NCBI GenBank assembly: GCA_945872035.1
Contig: CAMBYA010000015.1
Location: 1-16,236 of the forward strand
Direction: 5' to 3'
DNA length: 16,236 nucleotides
Origin: Rhizobium sp. Q54
Lineage (GTDB): Bacteria > Pseudomonadota > Alphaproteobacteria > SMXS01
How positions within the stretch are numbered: the first letter of the stretch is position 1; the number at the start of each line of letters is the position of its first letter. The notes under the pieces are model-generated. The model was not told where the DNA came from, did not search any database, and saw nothing but the letters and a program-made list of their open reading frames with translations. Of this stretch, positions 1 to 6,016 are shown piece after piece. A program made the position numbers and the translations under genes.

Positions 1-938
1 ACCAGGTCGTTCATGGCGCCGTCGATGATCACGAAGCCGCGGTTTGCCGTGGGCTTCACGTAGACCACCTTGGACACCATGATGCCTGCGTTGCCGACGA
101 TCAGCCGGCCCGGCTCCAGCACGACCTGGCAGCCCAGCGGCCCGATCAGCCGCTCGATCAGTTCGGCATAGGCGTCGGGATGGGGCGGCTCGGGATCGTC
201 CGGATGGTAGGGGATGCCGAGGCCGCCGCCCACGTCGACACGGCGGATATCGTGGCCCTCGGCGCGCAGCTCCATCACCAGGGTGGCGATGTGGCCGAAT
301 GCTTCTTCGTACGGCTCCAGCGAGGTGAGCTGGGAGCCGATATGGACATCGACGCCGACAGGGTCGATGCCGGGCAGGTCGGCGGCCAGCCGGTAGATCT
401 CGCGCGCCCGCACCAGCGGCAGGCCGAACTTGTTCTCGCCCTTGCCGGTCGAGATCTTCTCGTGGGTCCTGGCGTCGACGTCGGGATTGATGCGCAGCGC
501 CACCGGCGCCTTCACGCCCTTCTCGACGGCGACGGCGTTGAGCACCAGCAGCTCGGGCTCGGACTCCACGTTGAACTGCAGGATGCCCTGGTCGAGCGCG
601 AAGGCCATCTCGTCATAGGTCTTGCCGACACCCGCGAACACGATCTTGTTCGCCGGGATGCCCGCCGCCAGCGCCCGCCGCAGCTCGCCTTCCGAGACGA
701 TGTCGGCGCCCGCGCCCAGCCGGCCCAGCGTCTTCAGCACCGCGATGTTGGAATTGGCCTTCACCGCGTAGCACACCAGCGCGTCCATCCGCGCGAAGGC
801 GCTCGAGAACACGGTGAAGTGCCGGGTCAGGGTCGCGGTCGAGTAGCAGTAGAACGGCGTGCCGACCGCCGCCGCGATCTCGGGCAGCGGCACATCCTCG
901 GCGTGCAGGACGCCGTTCCTGTACTCGAAGTGGTTCAT
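1..938 (-). CDS. lysA: Diaminopimelate decarboxylase, 3' end outside window
   Basis: This PLP enzyme decarboxylates meso-diaminopimelate to lysine, the last step of lysine biosynthesis, in the cytoplasm. I translated the minus strand from the ATG at 938 ([15 protein letters not shown]). About 312 residues are visible out of the roughly 420 usual in the family, and the C-terminal part lies beyond position 1. Visible family marks are the PLP lysine in CYAVKANSN (K60), the HIGSQ segment, the EPGR motif and the run ending DGAMNDL, typical of group IV decarboxylases. The start codon overlaps the stop of the upstream lipoprotein gene by one base (TGATG), which implies translational coupling in an argH-lptM-lysA operon. 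The related ornithine/arginine decarboxylases are less likely given the motifs and neighbours. Confidence 0.95.
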   Translation of the reverse strand, partial: MNHFEYRNGVLHAEDVPLPEIAAAVGTPFYCYSTATLTRHFTVFSSAFARMDALVCYAVKANSNIAVLKTLGRLGAGADIVSEGELRRALAAGIPANKIVFAGVGKTYDEMAFALDQGILQFNVESEPELLVLNAVAVEKGVKAPVALRINPDVDARTHEKISTGKGENKFGLPLVRAREIYRLAADLPGIDPVGVDVHIGSQLTSLEPYEEAFGHIATLVMELRAEGHDIRRVDVGGGLGIPYHPDDPEPPHPDAYAELIERLIGPLGCQVVLEPGRLIVGNAGIMVSKVVYVKPTANRGFVIIDGAMNDL

Positions 939-1120
939 CAGGGCGTGTTCGTCTGGGGCGGGACTTCCATGGTCGGCTTGCTGCCGGGCGACTGGGGCGA
1001 CACCTCCTTGACCGGCGGCGGCGCGGTCGCGTCGGGCGGCGCTTCCAGCGGACCCTTGCGGCCGCAGGCGGCGGCGAGCGCGCACAGCCCGATAATGACG
1101 GCGATCCTGATCGGCTTCAT
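938..1120 (-). CDS. lptM: Small LptM-type lipoprotein
   Basis: A 60-residue predicted lipoprotein. A signal segment ([19 protein letters not shown]) ends in a lipobox with the lipidated Cys at residue 19. It is followed by the family signature CGRKGPL and a Pro-rich, low-complexity tail. This matches the LptM/YifL family, which in E. coli assists maturation of the LPS-transport translocon LptD. That role is carried over from the family and not shown here. The start at 1120 is chosen because its ATG overlaps the argH stop (ATGA) and puts the basic N-region directly before the hydrophobic core. An upstream ATG at 1138 would add six residues inside argH. Downstream it overlaps lysA by one base. 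This gene commonly sits between argH and lysA in alphaproteobacteria. Confidence 0.85.
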   Translation of the reverse strand: MKPIRIAVIIGLCALAAACGRKGPLEAPPDATAPPPVKEVSPQSPGSKPTMEVPPQTNTP

Positions 1121-2511
1121 GCGAGGCGCTCCTTCCACGCGGCGATGGCTTCGCGCACCCGGTCGGGCGCGGTGCCGCCATAGGACCGGCGGCTGGCGAC
1201 GGACTGCTCGACAGTCAGCACGCCGAACACCGCGTCGGTGATGCCGGGCTCCACCGACCGCATGTCGTCGAGGCTCAGGTCCGCAAGGTCGCAGCCCTTG
1301 CCTTCCGCCAGCTTGACCAGCGATCCGGTGACGTGATGGGCGCGGCGGAACGGCATGTCCAAATTCTGCACCAGCCAGTCGGCCAGGTCGGTCGCTGTGG
1401 CGAAACCGGTCGAAGCGGACGCCAGCAGCACCTTCTCGTTGACCTTCAGGTCGGCGATCATGCCGGTCATGGCGGCGACGCAGAGCGAAATCGACTCGGC
1501 GGCGTCGAAGGTCGGCTCCTTGTCCTCCTGCATGTCCTTGGAATAGGCCAGCGGCAGGCCCTTCATGACGATCAGCAAGGTGTTCAGCGAGCCGACGATG
1601 CGGCCGGTCTTGGCGCGGATCAGCTCGGCGGCGTCGGGATTGCGCTTTTGCGGCATGATCGACGAGCCGGTGGAGAACGAATCGCTCAGGCTGGCGAAGC
1701 GGAACTGGGCGCTGGACCAGATCACCAGCTCCTCGGCGAGCCGCGACAGGTGCACGGCGCAGATCGAGGCGGCCGACAGGAACTCCAGCGCGAAATCCCG
1801 GTCGGACACGGCGTCGAGCGAATTGGCGGTGGGCCGGTCGAAGCCGAGCGCGGTGGCCGTCATGTGCCGGTCGATGGGGAACGACGTGCCGGCGAGCGCC
1901 GCCGAGCCCAGCGGGTTCTCGTTGAGCCGCCGGCGCGCGTCGGCGAGGCGGCCCCGGTCGCGGCCGAACATCTCCACATAGGCCATCAAATGGTGGCCGA
2001 AGGTCACCGGCTGCGCAACCTGCAGGTGGGTGAAGCCGGGCATCAGGGTCGCGGCGTGCTCCTCGGCCCGCGCCAGCAAGGCCCGCTGCAGGTCACCCAA
2101 GTCCCCGTCCAGATTGTCGATGGTGTCGCGCACCCACAGGCGGAAGTCGGTCGCCACCTGGTCGTTGCGCGAGCGGGCGGTGTGCAGCCTTCCGGCCGCA
2201 TCGCCGATGATTTTCGCCAGCCGGGATTCCACATGCATGTGGATGTCCTCGAGCGCCGGGTCGATGGTGAAGTTGCCCGCCGCGATCTCGCCGCTGATCT
2301 GGTCCAGGCCGGCGAGAATGGCGTCGGCGTCGGCCCGCGAGATGATCCCGGTCGCGGCCAGCATGGCGCAGTGCGCCTTCGACGCGGCGATGTCCTGGGC
2401 ATGCAGCTTGCGGTCGAAGCCGATGGAGGCGTTGATGCGCTCCATGATCGCGGCCGGGCCGCCGGCGAAACGCCCGCCCCAGAGCTTGTTGGACCCGTTG
2501 TCGTCTGCCAT
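1117..2511 (-). CDS. argH: Argininosuccinate lyase
   Basis: This cytoplasmic enzyme cleaves argininosuccinate to arginine and fumarate, the last step of arginine biosynthesis. From the ATG at 2511 ([15 protein letters not shown]) it is 464 residues, the usual family length. The N-terminal LWGGRF is the classic ArgH opening. [13 protein letters not shown] (110-122) and the TH pair (161-162) belong to the active site. The fumarase/aspartase superfamily signature [12 protein letters not shown] (282-293) carries the catalytic serine on its mobile loop. The open frame continues to 2937, but that extension is antisense to the tlpA-like gene and not family-like. A start at 2544 ([11 protein letters not shown]...) cannot be excluded. 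The stop overlaps the lipoprotein start by ATGA. No lesion is seen. Confidence 0.97.
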   Translation of the reverse strand: MADDNGSNKLWGGRFAGGPAAIMERINASIGFDRKLHAQDIAASKAHCAMLAATGIISRADADAILAGLDQISGEIAAGNFTIDPALEDIHMHVESRLAKIIGDAAGRLHTARSRNDQVATDFRLWVRDTIDNLDGDLGDLQRALLARAEEHAATLMPGFTHLQVAQPVTFGHHLMAYVEMFGRDRGRLADARRRLNENPLGSAALAGTSFPIDRHMTATALGFDRPTANSLDAVSDRDFALEFLSAASICAVHLSRLAEELVIWSSAQFRFASLSDSFSTGSSIMPQKRNPDAAELIRAKTGRIVGSLNTLLIVMKGLPLAYSKDMQEDKEPTFDAAESISLCVAAMTGMIADLKVNEKVLLASASTGFATATDLADWLVQNLDMPFRRAHHVTGSLVKLAEGKGCDLADLSLDDMRSVEPGITDAVFGVLTVEQSVASRRSYGGTAPDRVREAIAAWKERLA

Positions 2512-2545
2512 CTTGTCCGCCGCCGCCCCTGAACCGGAGCCCATC

Positions 2546-3115
2546 ATGACCGTGAAGCGCCTGCTGCGCACCGCCATTATCCTGAGCGCCGCCTTATATG
2601 TCGGCTGCGGCGAGACAGGCAACCCGGAAACCGGCGCGGCGCCAGAGCTGAAACCTACGGGACAGGTCGCGGATTTCAAGGTCGCCGCCGAACCGAAGCC
2701 GGTGCCGGAGCTGGTCTTCAAGACGGTGGCCGACAAGGAAGTAAAGCTGAGCGACTTCAAGGGCAAGACCGTGCTGCTCAACTTCTGGGCGACCTGGTGC
2801 GCGCCGTGCAAGGTGGAGATGCCGTCGCTCGACCGGCTGCAGGCGCAATTGGGCGGCGACACGTTCGCCGTCGTCGCCATCTCCAGCGACCGCGCCGGCA
2901 AGCGCGCGGTCGATCCGTATTTCGACGAGGCGGGCATAAAGCTGGCGCGCTACTACGACCCGAAGAACGCCGTCGGCATGGGCCTCGGCGTCACCGGCCT
3001 TCCCACCACCATCCTGCTCGACGCCCAGGGCCGCGAACTGGGCCGCATGCTAGGCGACGCCGAATGGGACAGCCCCGAGGCGGTGGCGCTGGTGAAGCAG
3101 GCGATGGGGGAGTAG
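2546..3115 (+). CDS. TlpA-like thioredoxin-fold protein, membrane-anchored
   Basis: A 189-residue TlpA/ResA-type thiol-disulfide oxidoreductase, expected in the periplasm and usually tied to cytochrome c or copper-site maturation. Residues 1-20 form a short basic-hydrophobic N-terminus. Cys21 could be lipidated, but the residue at -3 is Tyr, so the lipobox is nonstandard. The thioredoxin-like domain runs from about 52 to 187, with WATWCAPC (81-88, redox cysteines 85 and 88) and the cis-proline loop GLPTT (P153). The ATG at 2546 follows a GGAG with a 6-base spacer (2536-2539). It is divergent from argH with only 34 bp between starts, so each promoter must reach into the other gene. The frame opens at 2030, but that part is antisense to argH. 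Confidence 0.9.
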   Translation: MTVKRLLRTAIILSAALYVGCGETGNPETGAAPELKPTGQVADFKVAAEPKPVPELVFKTVADKEVKLSDFKGKTVLLNFWATWCAPCKVEMPSLDRLQAQLGGDTFAVVAISSDRAGKRAVDPYFDEAGIKLARYYDPKNAVGMGLGVTGLPTTILLDAQGRELGRMLGDAEWDSPEAVALVKQAMGE

Positions 3116-3124
3116 TTTGCTGTA

Positions 3125-3144
3125 ATATGTTCTTGAAAACATAT
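3125..3144. promoter_or_regulatory. Inverted repeat upstream of HigB-like toxin gene
   Basis: A seven-base inverted repeat, ATATGTT then AACATAT, with a six-base spacer. The right arm also lies in a perfect octamer palindrome ACATATGT (3139-3146). It falls in an AT-rich stretch (13 G/C in 50 bases, 3121-3170) and includes the -35-like TTGAAA. It could be a second operator for the downstream antitoxin. Function is inferred. Confidence 0.4.
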
Positions 3145-3161
3145 GTATTGAGGACCATAAT
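3133..3161 (+). promoter_or_regulatory. Predicted sigma70-type promoter of the higBA-like operon
   Basis: A TTGAAA box (3133-3138) and a CATAAT box (3156-3161) are separated by exactly 17 bases. Transcription would start about 3167-3169, on the toxin start codon itself, which predicts a leaderless or nearly leaderless mRNA. The promoter lies between the two palindromes, as expected for an autoregulated toxin-antitoxin operon. Confidence 0.55.
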
Positions 3162-3170
3162 ATATTATGG
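3155..3170. promoter_or_regulatory. Perfect 16-bp palindrome overlapping -10 and start codon
   Basis: CCATAATATATTATGG reads the same on both strands without a mismatch. It contains the predicted -10 box and the toxin ATG (3167-3169). A protein bound here, most likely the downstream HTH antitoxin, would block transcription at its start point. Operator function is inferred from position and symmetry. Confidence 0.6.
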
Positions 3171-3526
3171 CTTGGGAAATTGATTTTCATCCTGAATTCG
3201 AGACAGAGTTCACCACTCTCTCCGAGTCCGTACAGGATGAACTTCTGGCCCTCGGCCAGACCTTGAGTGCCCTCGGGCCGACGATGGGACGGCCGAGAGT
3301 GGATACGCTGAATGGCTCGAAGTACGCCAACATGAAGGAACTTCGCTTCGATGCGGACGATGGCGTCTGGCGCGTTGCCTTTGCGTTCGATCCTAAGCGC
3401 AGAGGCATCCTGTTGGTCGCGGGCGACAAGTCCGGCGTATCGAGCAGGATATTCTATCGCAGGCTGATCACGACCGCCGACCGTCGCTATGACGACCATT
3501 TGGCGGAACTGAAGAAAGGAGGCTGA
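3167..3526 (+). CDS. HigB-like type II toxin (Gp49/RelE-ParE superfamily)
   Basis: A 119-residue protein resembling the phage-derived Gp49-like/HigB toxins, members of the RelE/ParE superfamily that usually cut mRNA on the ribosome. Visible family features are the basic segment GRPRVDTLNGSKYANMKELRF (41-61), the strand pair around VWRVAFAF (67-74), ILLVAGDKSG (81-90) and the C-terminal helix with FYRRL and YDDHLAEL. It is followed one base later by an HTH antitoxin gene, the toxin-first order of higBA loci. The ATG at 3167 lies within a palindrome. The only purine-rich stretch upstream (GAGG, 3150-3153) is 13 bases away, so initiation may be leaderless. Target and activity are not shown by sequence. 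Confidence 0.82.
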   Translation: MAWEIDFHPEFETEFTTLSESVQDELLALGQTLSALGPTMGRPRVDTLNGSKYANMKELRFDADDGVWRVAFAFDPKRRGILLVAGDKSGVSSRIFYRRLITTADRRYDDHLAELKKGG

Positions 3527-3527
3527 G

Positions 3528-3878
3528 ATGGCTTCGCTCAAGACCATGATGGACCGGCTTCCTCCGGAGCGGCGCGAGCGCATCGAGAAGCGTGCGGCCG
3601 AGATCATCACCGAGGAGTTGACCCTGCGCGACCTGCGCAAGGCGCGCGCGCTTACCCAGGATCGCATGGCAGAGTTACTCAACATCGGGCAGGACAGCGT
3701 CTCCCGGCTTGAGAAACGAACCGATCTCCTGCTGTCCACCCTTCGGAGCTATGTCGCGGCGATGGGTGGAACGCTCGATCTGGTCGTAAGTTTTCCCGAC
3801 CGGCCGCCGGTGTCGCTGAGCGGACTCGACGCGGTCAATGAAGACAAACCGCAGCGCGGTGAAGCCGCCAAGCGTTAG
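3528..3878 (+). CDS. HigA-like antitoxin, XRE-family HTH
   Basis: A 116-residue XRE/Cro-type DNA-binding protein, predicted to neutralise the preceding toxin and repress the operon. The helix-turn-helix spans about residues 34-66, with LTQDRMAELLNIGQDSVSRL as the core (Q44 and S57/S59 at typical DNA-contact positions). A basic N-terminal helix (11-30) probably contributes to toxin binding. The C-terminal tail (92-116) is polar and likely disordered. The ATG at 3528 follows a strong AAAGGAGG (3515-3522) inside the end of the toxin gene. That stronger site would let antitoxin be made in excess over a toxin with poor initiation. Its likely operators are the palindromes at 3125-3144 and 3155-3170. 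Confidence 0.85.
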   Translation: MASLKTMMDRLPPERRERIEKRAAEIITEELTLRDLRKARALTQDRMAELLNIGQDSVSRLEKRTDLLLSTLRSYVAAMGGTLDLVVSFPDRPPVSLSGLDAVNEDKPQRGEAAKR

Positions 3879-3889
3879 GCAAATGCCCA

Positions 3890-3922
3890 AATTCCGGCAT
3901 TGAGTGCACCATCACCGGAATT
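3890..3922. terminator. Possible bidirectional hairpin between convergent genes
   Basis: AATTCCGG (3890-3897) can pair with CCGGAATT (3915-3922) around a 17-base loop. The right arm also lies in a perfect 12-base palindrome CCGGAATTCCGG (3915-3926). It sits in the 53 bp gap between the antitoxin gene and the convergent gene ending at 3932. No proper U-tract follows on either strand, so it may be a terminator or a protein site. Confidence 0.3.
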
Positions 3923-3931
3923 CCGGAATCT

Positions 3932-4537
3932 TTATCGAAGTCCGGTAGGCGAAAGACAGCGGTCGTTCTTTACAACCTTCCCCATGATCGTCATCTCGCA
4001 ACTCGTCATGTAGCCCATCAGCGTTAACCGGCATATGCCGGACAATCGGCATCGTTGAAGCGCCTGCCTTACTTCACGGGGCGCTTCGGCACTCATGATG
4101 CCGACTTTGGGCGTGCCGGGCGTGGAAGGGTATTCGACCAACCATTCTATGCCGCCATCTTGCAGCACAAACCCCGTGGTAATAACGCCTCCCTTGATCG
4201 TCTCCTTATCGAGTTCCAGATCAGATACCGAGATGCGTCTAAAGCCGTTGCGCTCATCGGCCTGACGCTGCTCCTCGATTGCCTGCGCTTGTGCGGCCTG
4301 GTGCGTTGCGCGCCTAGCGGCCTCGGCCTGCTGATTCTTCCGTTGCTGCTCTTGATCCCTGCGCCGCTGTTTGCTGGCCTCGCTCTCTTGGCCATCAATG
4401 CATTCCTGGGCGTCCTTGGTGCTTCCGGTGCGGTCGGCGCGGACACAGGGATCGTCATCATCCGGCGCAGCATAGGCGGTGCTGTAAACCGCCGTAGTGG
4501 CGAGCGCGCACAAGACAAAAATGGTCCTGAGTTTCAT
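3932..4537 (-). CDS. Exported coiled-coil protein with paired cysteines, unknown function
   Basis: A 201-residue protein I do not recognise. Residues 1-23 are a clear Sec signal peptide (MKLRTIFVLCALATTAVYST, then AYA before the cut). The mature part starts acidic (APDDDDPC). It then has a Gln/Arg/Glu/Ala-rich helix likely to form a coiled coil (about 50-97), and a C-terminal globular region (101-195) with beta character and small hydrophobic strands. The mature form has six cysteines (31, 46, 163, 169, 180, 194), suggesting disulfides in the periplasm. The start at 4537 is chosen for the signal peptide and a G-rich stretch five bases upstream. The open frame reaches 4633, but that extension has no signal-like character. 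It is convergent with the HigA-like gene and divergent from the DUF1778 gene, so it stands alone between two TA modules. Confidence 0.7.
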   Translation of the reverse strand: MKLRTIFVLCALATTAVYSTAYAAPDDDDPCVRADRTGSTKDAQECIDGQESEASKQRRRDQEQQRKNQQAEAARRATHQAAQAQAIEEQRQADERNGFRRISVSDLELDKETIKGGVITTGFVLQDGGIEWLVEYPSTPGTPKVGIMSAEAPREVRQALQRCRLSGICRLTLMGYMTSCEMTIMGKVVKNDRCLSPTGLR

Positions 4538-4690
4538 GTAGCCCCCAATACCCGCTTCGCTGGCGAGACGCGGTAGCCTACTGCGTCCCTGTACAGACAC
4601 GCAAACGGGACCGGACTCGTCGCCCGGCCCCACTTCGATATCCTCGGTGCGGCCATGCCGGCGTGGCCGTCGGGCTGGCAGGAGAAGCCC

Positions 4691-4721
4691 TTGCTTTGTG
4701 CGTCAATATGACGCACATAAT
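4691..4721 (+). promoter_or_regulatory. Candidate promoter of the DUF1778-GNAT operon
   Basis: A TTGCTT box (4691-4696) and a CATAAT box (4716-4721), the same -10 sequence as at the higBA-like promoter, lie 19 bases apart, which is longer than ideal. The operator-like inverted repeat at 4697-4717 fills the spacer. This geometry suits direct repression. Confidence 0.4.
4697..4717. promoter_or_regulatory. Operator-like inverted repeat upstream of DUF1778 gene
   Basis: TGTGCGTC and GACGCACA are perfect eight-base arms around an AATAT spacer. The repeat is 35 bases before the antitoxin start. DUF1778 antitoxins are ribbon-helix-helix repressors that bind such repeats together with their GNAT toxin, so this is the likely autoregulatory site. 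It could also affect the divergent gene starting at 4537. Confidence 0.6.
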
Positions 4722-4751
4722 GCGCAGAATGAACGTAATAGAGTGAGTCCA

Positions 4752-5054
4752 ATGCCGCGCAAGCCCGCGAAAGCCGAAAGCGCGCCCAACCGTGTAGAGC
4801 GGCTCGGGTTCCGGCTGGACGAGGATACGAAGGATCTGATCGAGCGGGCGGCGCATCTGTCCCGCCGCAAGGTGAGCGACTTCTGTGTCACCGCGCTGGT
4901 CGAAACCGCGCGCCGGACCATCGCCGAGCATGAGACGCTCGCCCTGTCCGACCGGGACCGCGCAGCGTTCTTCGATGCGCTGGTCAATCCGCCCGAGCCG
5001 AGCGAGCGCCTGGTGCGCGCCCTGGCCGAACACAAGCGGCGCGTGGCGCCCTGA
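4752..5054 (+). CDS. DUF1778 (TacA-like) antitoxin
   Basis: A 100-residue antitoxin of the DUF1778/TacA ribbon-helix-helix family. The N-terminal strand RLGFRLDEDTKDLIERAA (17-34), with the following helix SRRKVSDFCVTALVETARR (37-55), forms the DNA-binding dimer. The C-terminal half, with FFDALVNPPEPSERLVRAL (73-91), is the family's toxin-neutralising segment. The Met at 4752 is chosen over the upstream in-frame ATG at 4647 because it begins the family-like region and lies downstream of the operator and -10 box. The Shine-Dalgarno is weak (GAGTGAG, 4741-4747). The partner GNAT gene starts two bases after the stop. Confidence 0.88.
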   Translation: MPRKPAKAESAPNRVERLGFRLDEDTKDLIERAAHLSRRKVSDFCVTALVETARRTIAEHETLALSDRDRAAFFDALVNPPEPSERLVRALAEHKRRVAP

Positions 5055-5056
5055 GC

Positions 5057-5578
5057 GTGGTGGCGTCTCGTCCGGATCTACGGATCGAGGCGCTTGCGCC
5101 GCATCACGACCGTAACGGCTTCTCCTGTGGCATCGACAGCCTCGACCGCTACTTCAAAACCCAGGCGGCCCAGGATGTCCGGCGCAAGGCCAACGGCGTC
5201 TTCGTCCTGACCGAACCCGAACGGCCGGATGTCGTGCTCGGCTACTACACGCTCTGCGCCACGGCGCTCGCACAGGGCGACGTTCCCGCCGCCGCGCGCA
5301 AACATGTACCGCGTTATCCGCTGGTCAGCGCCACCCTCGTCGGGCGGCTTGCGGTGTCGGAAACGAGACAGGGGGAGCGGCTGGGCGCCATGCTGCTTGC
5401 CGATGCCGTGCGCCGCACCCATGCCAGCGCGGCCACGGTCGGCTCGTCGATGCTGGTGGTGGACGCGATCAACGAGCGCGCCGCCGCCTTCTATGAAGCC
5501 AACGGCTTCGTGAGGCTGCCGGAGTCGCTGCGTCTCGTGCTGCCGATGCATGTGATCAAGGGTTTGGTGGAACCATGA
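5057..5578 (+). CDS. GNAT-family toxin (TacT/AtaT-like)
   Basis: A 173-residue Gcn5-type acetyltransferase. Family members acetylate the amino acid on charged tRNAs and so block translation; the tRNA specificity here cannot be read from sequence. The acetyl-CoA loop region is GRLAVSETRQGERLGAMLL (96-114). Its core QGERLG has Arg where the canonical Q-x-x-G-x-G has the first Gly. The family active-site tyrosine is probably Y146 in FYEANGF (145-151). HVPRYPLVSATLVGRLAV is typical of GNATs paired with DUF1778. The start is GTG at 5057, two bases after the antitoxin stop, with a second GTG directly following (5060). No clear Shine-Dalgarno is visible, which suggests translational coupling. The stop overlaps an ATG of the next frame (ATGA, 5575-5578). 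Confidence 0.88.
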   Translation: MVASRPDLRIEALAPHHDRNGFSCGIDSLDRYFKTQAAQDVRRKANGVFVLTEPERPDVVLGYYTLCATALAQGDVPAAARKHVPRYPLVSATLVGRLAVSETRQGERLGAMLLADAVRRTHASAATVGSSMLVVDAINERAAAFYEANGFVRLPESLRLVLPMHVIKGLVEP

Positions 5579-5610
5579 CGGATGTTACCCGCAACGATCG
5601 GGAGAGACCC

Positions 5611-6012
5611 ATGTCGATTACCGGCGGCTGTCACTGCGGCTCGGTCCGCTACCAGGCGGAGGGCGAGCCGCTCAATCATGCGCTGTGCCATTGCACGGAC
5701 TGCCGGCGCCATGCCGGCGCGCCGATGGTCGGCTGGACCATGTATCCCATCGACGCGGTAACGGTCACACGCGGCAGCCCGAGGATCTACGAGTCCTCGG
5801 CCGACGGACGGCGGCATTTCTGCCCGGATTGCGGCACCGGACTGTTCTATACCAACGCCGCCATCCTGCCCGGCATCATCGACGTGCAGAGCGCGACCTA
5901 TGACGATCCGGACGCGGTGCCGGCCCAGGTCCACATCCAGGTCGCCGAACGGCTCCGCTGGATGGAGCATGCGCACGAGTTGCCGGCGTTCGAGCGCTAC
6001 CCGCCGCAATAG
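5611..6012 (+). CDS. GFA-domain (CENP-V/Gfa-like) zinc protein
   Basis: A 133-residue protein of the GFA fold, named for a glutathione-dependent formaldehyde-activating enzyme. Most members have no proven reaction, so no substrate is assigned. The zinc ligands are all present: GCHCGSVRY (C7, C9), CHCTDCRR (C26, C28, C31) and CPDCGTGLFY (C71, C74), with the trailing helix AERLRWMEH typical of the family. The ATG at 5611 follows GGAG with a six-base spacer. The frame also offers ATG 5575, overlapping the GNAT stop, which would add 12 polar residues. It lies downstream of the TA pair on the same strand with no obvious terminator, so cotranscription is likely. It converges on the glutaminase gene with four bases between stops. 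Confidence 0.88.
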   Translation: MSITGGCHCGSVRYQAEGEPLNHALCHCTDCRRHAGAPMVGWTMYPIDAVTVTRGSPRIYESSADGRRHFCPDCGTGLFYTNAAILPGIIDVQSATYDDPDAVPAQVHIQVAERLRWMEHAHELPAFERYPPQ

Positions 6013-6016
6013 GCGC

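Noticed and set aside
1333..2532. A 399-residue plus-strand open frame
   Set aside because: It lies antisense to argH, whose protein matches its family from end to end. The composition (Gly/Arg/His/Gln-rich, no family motif) is typical of shadow frames in GC-rich DNA.
2512..2937. N-terminal extension of argH to 2937
   Set aside because: ArgH proteins begin near LWGGRF, and the extra residues are antisense to the thioredoxin gene.
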